From a virus, in IMG/VR virus record IMGVR_UViG_3300046000_001663, positions 1 to 29,074 of that record: a stretch of DNA of 29,074 bases; one strand, written 5' to 3'. The position numbers and the translations under genes are program-made. Shown in pieces: positions 23,578 to 28,128 of the stretch; position 1 is the first letter of the stretch; the number at the start of each line of letters is the position of its first letter. Below the pieces are notes generated by a model that saw only the letters and a program-made list of their open reading frames with translations, searched no databases and was not told where the DNA came from.

Positions 23578-23621
23578 ATAGTGGAAAATAATCTACAGAA
23601 TTAGGCTTATAGTGGAAAATA
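23578..23621 (-). repeat. Two direct copies of ATAGTGGAAAATA (DnaA-box-like on the minus strand)
   Basis: The copies at 23578-23590 and 23609-23621 are identical over 13 bases and start 31 bases apart, about three helical turns. On the minus strand each reads TATTTTCCACTAT, including the TTTTCCACTA word also present at 8987-8996 and 9720-9729. Confidence 0.8.
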
Positions 23622-23659
23622 CTCATCAATATTATACGCATAAGGGTATAAACTAAAAT

Positions 23660-23681
23660 AGGCCTGCACGTTTGCAAGCCT
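23660..23681. repeat. Hairpin in the candidate origin
   Basis: AGGCCTGCA (23660-23668) and TGCAAGCCT (23673-23681) pair with one mismatch around CGTT. It is the most GC-rich element of the segment. There is no T-run, so a structural or protein-binding role is more likely than termination. Confidence 0.6.
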
Positions 23682-23750
23682 ACTTCAGATAATCAATAAT
23701 CATTGCTAAACCAAAAGCAAATTCTTAGGCCAAAGATATGGTGCTTAATG

Positions 23751-23774
23751 CTATGTGAATAACTATGTGAATAA
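23751..23774. repeat. Perfect tandem 12-bp repeat CTATGTGAATAA
   Basis: Two copies lie head to tail at 23751-23762 and 23763-23774, just upstream of the promoter-like boxes before the VRR-NUC gene. This could be an iteron-type or activator binding site. Confidence 0.85.
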
Positions 23775-23777
23775 GAT

Positions 23778-23810
23778 GTTGATTTAGATTAAGTTAATAG
23801 TCTAATTTTG
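23778..23810 (+). promoter_or_regulatory. Promoter-like boxes before the VRR-NUC gene
   Basis: GTTG (23778-23781) and TAATTTTG (23803-23810) are separated by 21 bases; the second fits TAnnTTTG. The next ATG is at 23816, five bases after the box, so the message would have almost no leader. Confidence 0.45.
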
Positions 23811-23815
23811 AGCAC

Positions 23816-24160
23816 ATGAGAAATGAGGAAGCCTTAATACAAGAGGCAGTTATTAACTATATTAACGCACAGTATCCGCGTTTACTTTATTGCGCTTCAG
23901 CTGGAGGGGTAAGAACTTCCATGAAGCAGGCAGTGAAGATGAAAAAAACAGGATACGTTAAAGGCTTCCCTGACATCTTTATCTATAACGCTAAAGGCTC
24001 ATTCTTTGGATTAGCTATAGAGATGAAAACAGCTAAGGGTGTAATGAGTCAAAGCCAAAAGGATTGGCAAGCAAAGTTAATTAACAATGGCTACCAAGCT
24101 GTTACATGCAAAAGCTTCGATGAAGCTAAAAAAGTTATAGATGACTACATGGCGCAGTGA
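23816..24160 (+). CDS. VRR-NUC domain nuclease
   Basis: A 114-residue protein that is nearly all VRR-NUC domain: an N-terminal helix with EEALIQEAVINYINAQYP, YCASAGGVRTSMKQAVKMKK, then GFPDIFIY (D53), LAIEMKTAKG (E69, K71) and QSQKDWQAKLINNGYQAVTC with a closing DEAKKVIDDY helix. The D...E-x-K set is the catalytic core of the PD-(D/E)XK-like family. Stand-alone phage members are thought to act on branched or forked DNA during replication or packaging. It is the first gene after the candidate origin, with promoter boxes just upstream. The start at 23816 allows the whole domain. Confidence 0.85.
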   Translation: MRNEEALIQEAVINYINAQYPRLLYCASAGGVRTSMKQAVKMKKTGYVKGFPDIFIYNAKGSFFGLAIEMKTAKGVMSQSQKDWQAKLINNGYQAVTCKSFDEAKKVIDDYMAQ

Positions 24161-24641
24161 AATAGATAGATGCTACAATGAGTGGCGAAGAGTGGCAGCA
24201 ACTGTTACTCGCCAAGACTTAGCCGATGAGCTGCTCCATGACACGCTGCTTAAGATATTAGAATCAGATAAAGATAAGCTTCAGGATATTCACGATAGAG
24301 GCAAGCTCAATAACTACGTCAGCAATGCTATTAGACTTTCTGCACGATGTAGCAATAGCTCATTCAATTATACCCGTTTAAGATTCGAAAAGATACGCAA
24401 TGATCTGAAAGATGATATCATTGATGATGTAAATAAGAGTGTAGGGATGCGCTTAGAGAATGAGCAGTTAGATATCTTTATCAGTCGCTTGCCATACTTT
24501 GAGCGTGAGCTATTCTTTCTTTATGCCTTAGATGACTTTAGCTATCAGGAATTAGCTAAAGAGACCGGTATACCTTTGAACTATCTTTACAGAACTATTA
24601 AGAAAGCTAAAACAACACTTAGAAATTCACTACAGATATGA
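24141..24641 (+). CDS. RNA polymerase sigma-70-like factor (putative)
   Basis: A 166-residue protein. Residues of about 22-70 have the look of sigma region 2 (VTRQDLADELLHDTLLKILE, then KLNNYVSNAIRLSARCSN), and residues 117-162 that of region 4: LPYFERELFFLYALDDFSYQ followed by ELAKETGIPLNYLYRTIKKA, a helix-turn-helix with the usual L-P...R-x-x-x...Y-x-x-I-A-x-x-x-G spacing. It lacks long regions 1 and 3, like ECF sigma factors. It could direct host RNA polymerase to phage late genes or act as an anti-host regulator. It overlaps the VRR-NUC gene by 20 bases and the next gene by ATGA. Confidence 0.65.
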   Translation: MTTWRSEIDRCYNEWRRVAATVTRQDLADELLHDTLLKILESDKDKLQDIHDRGKLNNYVSNAIRLSARCSNSSFNYTRLRFEKIRNDLKDDIIDDVNKSVGMRLENEQLDIFISRLPYFERELFFLYALDDFSYQELAKETGIPLNYLYRTIKKAKTTLRNSLQI

Positions 24642-25189
24642 TGATTAACAGCACAGACTTCGAAGCGCGCGTTAAAGTTTGCAAAGAGTGCCCTGTTTAC
24701 AACAAGCAGTTTAGCACTTGTGGGCCTCCGATTAATGCAATCAATCCATTTAAACAACCTTACACTATTGACGGCATAACCTTTAAGCCATGCGGATGCC
24801 CTATTGATCACTTAGCATCTTACGCGGTACCTGGATGCCCAGCTAAGAAATGGCCAATGCTTAACAATAAGGAATGGCAACTACCAACACTTGAGCAGAT
24901 TAGAGCAATAAGAAAGCGAGGCAAAGTAGAGCCAGGTGAAATGAGCGAGCTGTTTAAGCTTCGTAAAGAATACTTAGGCATCAGAGATAATAAGAGCTTC
25001 ACAAGCTGCACTCCATGCATGAATGACTTGCTTAATAGATTAGAGAAGCATCTGATGGAGGATATAGCTAAAGCTGAACAAGCTCAAGCACTGATAGAAT
25101 TAACGCAAGTAGAGCTTACTCCTGAGCCAATAACAGAGGTAACTAATACACCACAAAAAAAACGTAGAGCTAAAAGAAAAAAACTATGA
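24638..25189 (+). CDS. Cys-rich, probably zinc-binding protein
   Basis: A 183-residue protein with CKECPVYN (C15, C18), a further C28, KPCGCPIDHLASYAVPGCPA (C52, C54, C67) and, further on, SCTPCMND (C124, C127). The first group likely binds one or two zinc ions. The C-terminus is strongly basic (PQKKRRAKRKKL), as in nucleic-acid binders. I have seen this pattern in Bacteroidota phage proteins of unknown function. It begins in an ATGA overlap with the sigma-like gene, which suggests a link to transcription or to DNA handling. ATG 24641 is an equal start choice. Confidence 0.6.
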   Translation: MMINSTDFEARVKVCKECPVYNKQFSTCGPPINAINPFKQPYTIDGITFKPCGCPIDHLASYAVPGCPAKKWPMLNNKEWQLPTLEQIRAIRKRGKVEPGEMSELFKLRKEYLGIRDNKSFTSCTPCMNDLLNRLEKHLMEDIAKAEQAQALIELTQVELTPEPITEVTNTPQKKRRAKRKKL

Positions 25190-25377
25190 CACTATTAACA
25201 ATCTACTTAGTAGGCTTCCTACTGCACTTTGGAATCTTATCTGTAAACATCTACAGGCATCAGAGGCACTTATCTTCTTACCATTGGTATGCTTATGTGG
25301 GTGTGGCATTTACAGGGCTTGTATGGCTTCCTTTTTGGATATACATCACAGTGCTACGTTTTAAACAGCCTAAATAG
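25186..25377 (+). CDS. Small two-segment membrane protein
   Basis: A 63-residue protein with two membrane segments: residues of about 2-22 (LLTIYLVGFLLHFGILSVNI) and 34-56 (HWYAYVGVAFTGLVWLPFWI), joined by a His/Arg-rich loop (YRHQRHLSSYH), and a basic end. It overlaps the Cys-rich gene by ATGA and is the last gene before the control segment at 25378. The role is unknown; it could act at the host membrane. Confidence 0.6.
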   Translation: MTLLTIYLVGFLLHFGILSVNIYRHQRHLSSYHWYAYVGVAFTGLVWLPFWIYITVLRFKQPK

Positions 25378-25386
25378 TTTTCCACA
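25378..25386 (+). promoter_or_regulatory. DnaA-box match TTTTCCACA
   Basis: The nine bases fit the relaxed DnaA box TTWTNCACA exactly and begin right after the stop of the small membrane protein. A single box is weak evidence by itself, but the related TTTTCCACTA word recurs elsewhere in the genome. Confidence 0.45.
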
Positions 25387-25413
25387 ATAGTGAGTGTAAT
25401 TGATTTACATTTT

Positions 25414-25421
25414 TATATTTG
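25414..25421 (+). promoter_or_regulatory. Possible -7 promoter box TATATTTG
   Basis: It matches TAnnTTTG. A start of transcription near 25427 would give either a short leader before the HNH gene or a transcript of about 90 bases ending at the hairpin at 25475-25506. Confidence 0.4.
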
Positions 25422-25474
25422 TCTCATGCGCAAGATTACTGTTAGACATAGGATTGATTTAAGGTTTAGTAATT

Positions 25475-25518
25475 CCCCTCTGAACGGGCGCATACGTTCT
25501 TTGGGGTTTTATTGTTTT
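25475..25518 (+). terminator. Hairpin with T-rich tail (terminator or end of a small RNA)
   Basis: CCCC-TCT-GAACG (25475-25486) and CGTTC-TTT-GGGG (25495-25506) pair in two blocks around a three-by-three internal loop, with an eight-base terminal loop. TTTTATTGTTTT follows. This looks like an intrinsic terminator for a short transcript or an attenuator before the HNH gene. Confidence 0.55.
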
Positions 25519-25650
25519 AAGACATGAATAGCACTCACTACCTGAGTAAGTCAAAGCTCAGTAACCAATGACTACACTTGCATCACATCAATGCTTGGAA
25601 CGAGCAACTGCTCTTATTGAGCGTGAACATTTGTTTTTCTTGGGGGAGCT

Positions 25651-25704
25651 TTTTCTTTTCTTTCTTTTTCTTTTTACCTTTTTTCTTTTTCTTTCTTTTC
25701 TTTT
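25651..25704. repeat. Perfect 25+25 nt homopyrimidine mirror repeat (H-DNA-type)
   Basis: Left arm 25651-25675 and right arm 25680-25704 contain only T and C and are exact mirror images (same order read outward: T5 C T5 C T3 C T4 C T4), with ACCT between them. Mirror-symmetric homopyrimidine tracts are the classic form for an intramolecular triplex under supercoiling. It ends four bases before the likely ATG of the HNH gene. Confidence 0.9.
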
Positions 25705-25708
25705 GTTT

Positions 25709-26182
25709 ATGATTAAATCTACTGCTAATAATAAGCTAAGATCTGCTAAGAAGCAGATACTAAGTATACTGCTAAAGCAATATGCTATTAGAGTTAAACC
25801 TGGTATTAAGTTAAAGGTTTACTTTAAAGAGTTCTTAGCTTTAAATAATTTGACTGCTCCAACAAATAAGAAACTAAATGAGTACATTATAGAATTATTT
25901 GATAGTGCTGATTTTGATTTGATAGGAGCTAACTATGATAGAAATTATAGCCCATCTGATTTAAAGAAATTTAGGGTGCAATTAGTAAAAATGTATGGAG
26001 AAAAATGCATGTGCTGCAATTCAACTGAGCACATATCGGTAGACCATATTAAGCCTTATTCATTGTACAAACAATTATCTTTAGATTTGGATAATTTACA
26101 ACTACTATGTAGATCATGTAACAGTAAAAAGTCTAATAAGCATTCTACTGATTATAGGCCATTAGCTAATAGCATAAGCTAA
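25709..26182 (+). CDS. HNH endonuclease with zinc-binding Cys pairs
   Basis: A 157-residue protein from ATG 25709. The C-terminal part is a classic HNH: EKCMCCNSTEHISVDHIKPY (C100, C103, H113) and LDLDNLQLLCRSCNSKKSNK (N129, C134, C137, then H145), where two CxxC pairs bind structural zinc and the D-H pair and final N/H form the active site. The N-terminal half is Lys-rich and helical. The frame is open upstream to 25568, but that part passes through the pyrimidine mirror repeat and would be an unlikely Phe/Leu run, so I choose 25709. It lies between control DNA and late genes, as a free-standing homing or packaging nuclease could. Confidence 0.8.
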   Translation: MIKSTANNKLRSAKKQILSILLKQYAIRVKPGIKLKVYFKEFLALNNLTAPTNKKLNEYIIELFDSADFDLIGANYDRNYSPSDLKKFRVQLVKMYGEKCMCCNSTEHISVDHIKPYSLYKQLSLDLDNLQLLCRSCNSKKSNKHSTDYRPLANSIS

Positions 26183-26219
26183 TTACACTAATAGTTATAA
26201 CTAATAAAGATTAATATAA

Positions 26220-26369
26220 ATGAGTGATAATGACTATAATTTTTTGAAGGCTCAAGTAAAGATGTTTAATCCTAACTGGAGCGAAGAGCAGGTTAATAAG
26301 GAGTGTGAAAGAATACTAAATGCAGGAGAGGGAGGTGAAGATGAGGCTTGCCTATATTGTGGATCCTAA
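26220..26369 (+). CDS. Small acidic protein with C-terminal CxxC
   Basis: A 49-residue protein: MSDNDYNFLKAQVKMFNPNW, then SEEQVNKECERILNAGEGGE, ending DEACLYCGS. The helical middle with N-P-x-W-S-x-E-E and the terminal CLYCG look like half a zinc ribbon or a metal site. It has an AT-rich leader and lies before two late genes. It fills most of the gap between the HNH gene and 26411. The function is unknown. Confidence 0.55.
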   Translation: MSDNDYNFLKAQVKMFNPNWSEEQVNKECERILNAGEGGEDEACLYCGS

Positions 26370-26410
26370 TCCAAAATTATTATAGTTTTTTTCGATTGTA
26401 ATCCAAAAAT

Positions 26411-26764
26411 ATGATATTAATACCAGCACAGCTCGAAGCAGTAACTACACGAAAAGATAAGACTTTAAAGCTTACTTTTGGCACTAATGAGCTCACACCA
26501 TCTCAAGCAGCTGAACTGTTCGGAATAGCCAACCAGTTCGGTTACTTAGCTTTTAAAGATGAAAGCTTCAGACGTGAGGAGCTGGATGCTGTGGAAAGCT
26601 TGAAATCAGAGTTAGAAGATACTTTAAAGAAGCCATCACAAAGATTGAGGGGTATTTTATTTAGATGTTATGAAGCTGATTCAGAGGGATTTACTACATT
26701 TGCTAAATACTATGACTCTAAGATGGAGCAGTTAATAACACATTTTAAGAATAAGTTAGCGTAA
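26411..26764 (+). CDS. Conserved hypothetical protein upstream of terminase small subunit
   Basis: A 117-residue protein: ARKDKTLKLTFGTNEL-like start (TRKDKTLKLTFGTNELTPSQ), AAELFGIANQFGYLAFKDES, KSELEDTLKKPSQRLRGILF and FAKYYDSKMEQLITHFKNKL. The pattern is one I associate with conserved genes next to the small terminase in Bacteroidota phages, but no function is known to me. It ends in a TAATG overlap with the small terminase gene, so the two are translated together. A packaging or head-related accessory role is plausible. Confidence 0.65.
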   Translation: MILIPAQLEAVTTRKDKTLKLTFGTNELTPSQAAELFGIANQFGYLAFKDESFRREELDAVESLKSELEDTLKKPSQRLRGILFRCYEADSEGFTTFAKYYDSKMEQLITHFKNKLA

Positions 26765-27168
26765 TGGATGAGCAGGAACAAAACGTAACAATCAAAAAAG
26801 ATGCTATGCTTCAGGCACTTACATCTTCTTTAGGCAATGTTACAGAAGCCTCAGAGAAGATAGGTATCTCTCGCAAGACTCATTACGAATGGCTTAAAGA
26901 TGATCCTGAGTATTCAGCTGCTGTAGCATCACTTAAGAATGTAGCTTTAGACTTTGCAGAATCTCAGCTTAAGAAGCTGATGGAGGGAGCAGAGCGCCAA
27001 GCCTTAACGCATGATGGTGAGGTAGTAACTATTAAGGATGCACCTAACACAAGCGCTGTGATATTCTACCTAAAGACTCAAGGTAAGCAGAGAGGGTACA
27101 TAGAGCGCCAAGAATTAAGCACTGAGATAAAGAGCATTAACATAACCATAGACGGTACAAACATATGA
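26764..27168 (+). CDS. terS: Terminase small subunit (putative)
   Basis: A 134-residue protein with an N-terminal HTH: MLQALTSSLGNVTEASEKIG followed by ISRKTHYEWLKDDPEYSAAV, the pattern of phBC6A51-type small terminases (N-V-T-x-A-x-x-x-x-G-I-S-R-x-T-x-Y-x-W). A helical segment (LDFAESQLKKLMEGAERQAL) and a segment NTSAVIFYLKTQGKQRGYIE follow, both typical of this family. It would recognise the phage packaging site and load the large subunit. It lies 3.3 kb away from terL, unlike most phages. Confidence 0.75.
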   Translation: MDEQEQNVTIKKDAMLQALTSSLGNVTEASEKIGISRKTHYEWLKDDPEYSAAVASLKNVALDFAESQLKKLMEGAERQALTHDGEVVTIKDAPNTSAVIFYLKTQGKQRGYIERQELSTEIKSINITIDGTNI

Positions 27169-27377
27169 CACCAGTAGAGAAAGCAAAAGAGTTAGTAGAT
27201 AAGTATTGGATTTATCTTAGAGCTAATCTGCTTTATGATGATGAAGCTCAAGAGGATGCAAAGCACTGCGCTATAATTGCAGTAGATGAGATATTAAAAG
27301 TAGCGTCATTTTACAATGATTCACAAGCCGAAGTAACTTATTGGCAAGAAGTTAAACAAGAACTACAAACGATATGA
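27165..27377 (+). CDS. Small conserved helical protein
   Basis: A 70-residue protein: PVEKAKELVDKYWIYLRANL and AKHCAIIAVDEILKVASFYN, ending WQEVKQELQTI. The KAKELV...KHCAIIAVDEIL pattern recurs in small proteins of Bacteroidota phages near the packaging genes. It is helical and acidic, without membrane segment, and is coupled to both neighbours by ATGA overlaps. The role is unknown. Confidence 0.65.
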   Translation: MTPVEKAKELVDKYWIYLRANLLYDDEAQEDAKHCAIIAVDEILKVASFYNDSQAEVTYWQEVKQELQTI

Positions 27378-28113
27378 GCGAGAAGATAATAAGCACTAAG
27401 TACAGTGATCAGACATTAGGCACCTATGTAGATTTCCTTAATGCCGGAACTGATAGCATTTCTCAGATTCAGGCAATAACAGGATTGAAGCGTGATGACA
27501 TTAGGAAGATAGATATGGCTACTGTGGAAAAGATAGTGGCATCTTACTCTAATGGCCTGCGCCAAGACGAGAAGGTATTTAAGCAGTTCATAGATATTGA
27601 TGGTGTGAAGTTCGGCTTTCATCCTAACCTTAAATCTATGACCTTTGGAGAGTGGTTAGATCTATCTGAGTTTAGTAAGAATTTTCCCCATCAGCTACCC
27701 GAACTAATGTGCATACTCTATAGACCGGTAACTGCTGAGATAAATCTGCAGTATAAGATAGAGGAGTATGATAGTGATGTGCATCTTAAGTATGTACCTC
27801 AAATGCGCAAGCTAAACTTAGCGAATGTAAATGCTGCGCTGCTTTTTTTTTCGACACTCAGAAACGATTTAGTGAGCAGTACACCAGAATATTTAGAGAA
27901 GGAGCTGGAGACGCTGAAGAGGGAGATAACTCAGTTAGCCGAAGAGGTGAAACATTAGCATCAGTCTACCAATGGTGGCACGTCATAGAGGAGATGGCAG
28001 AGAGAGATGTAACTAAGTTCGATGCCATAACCAACACAAGAGCTACTACCATCTTTACCCATTTAACCTATGCGATGGATTACGCTAACAGCATGCAACA
28101 AAAGCTAACTTAA
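27374..28113 (+). CDS. Tail assembly chaperone with -1 frameshift (long form; short form ends at 27958)
   Basis: The zero frame gives 194 residues (27374-27958). At 27843-27851 is a run of nine T after CTG C, which lets ribosomes slip back one base (T TTT TTT). The -1 frame is then open from 27850 to TAA 28111-28113, giving a 246-residue form that replaces the last 35 residues by FDTQKRFSEQYTRIFREGAG and so on, including SVYQWWHVIEEMAERDVTKF and TTIFTHLTYAMDYANSMQQK. Two-form tail chaperones made by -1 shift (G/GT of lambda type) are a hallmark of long-tailed phages and coat the tape measure protein before tube assembly. The -1 extension has no start of its own that would explain its coding quality. 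It is far from the tape measure gene here. Confidence 0.75.
27843..27851 (+). promoter_or_regulatory. Slippery T9 run for -1 ribosomal frameshift
   Basis: Nine T in a row, read as CTT TTT TTT TCG in the zero frame. It fits the X-XXY-YYZ slip site with X=Y=T. A homopolymer length error in the sequence is the main alternative. Confidence 0.6.
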
Positions 28114-28128
28114 ATTCCACTATAAGAT

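Larger units (their letters stand above)
23512..23815. other. Gene-free AT-rich segment, candidate replication origin
   Basis: This 304-base stretch has no convincing gene. It holds, in order: a hairpin TGTGTT-ATAA-AACACA (23516-23531); a 13-base palindrome CACTATAATAGTG (23571-23583); two copies of ATAGTGGAAAATA (23578-23590 and 23609-23621) starting 31 bases apart, whose reverse complement holds TTTTCCACT, one base from the DnaA box form TTTTCCACA; a hairpin with arms AGGCCTGCA and TGCAAGCCT (23660-23681); a tandem pair of CTATGTGAATAA (23751-23774); and a -7 box TAATTTTG (23803-23810). The mix of DnaA-like sites, direct repeats and AT-rich DNA fits an origin, which is an inference. Confidence 0.55.
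25387..25708. other. Gene-poor control segment before the second HNH gene
   Basis: This stretch of more than 300 bases has no convincing long gene. It contains a -7 box TATATTTG (25414-25421) without a clear -33 partner, a hairpin (25475-25506) followed by a T-rich run, and the homopyrimidine mirror repeat (25651-25704). Two very short frames exist: 25426-25527 (33 codons, MRKITVRHRIDL...) and 25524-25571 (15 codons); both end in ATGA-type overlaps, so they could be leader peptides. A longer frame from 25568 runs in register into the HNH gene, but through the pyrimidine tract it would encode mostly Phe and Leu. Confidence 0.5.

Noticed and set aside
25568-25708. N-terminal extension of the HNH protein with a Phe/Leu run that looks like a membrane segment
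   Set aside because: The run is simply the translation of the pyrimidine mirror repeat, and the HNH domain needs no such part. ATG 25709 is a better start.
26367-26409. TAATCCAAAA found twice (26366 and about 26400) as a regulatory repeat
   Set aside because: Ten AT-rich bases twice in an AT-rich gap is weak; no symmetry or promoter match goes with it.
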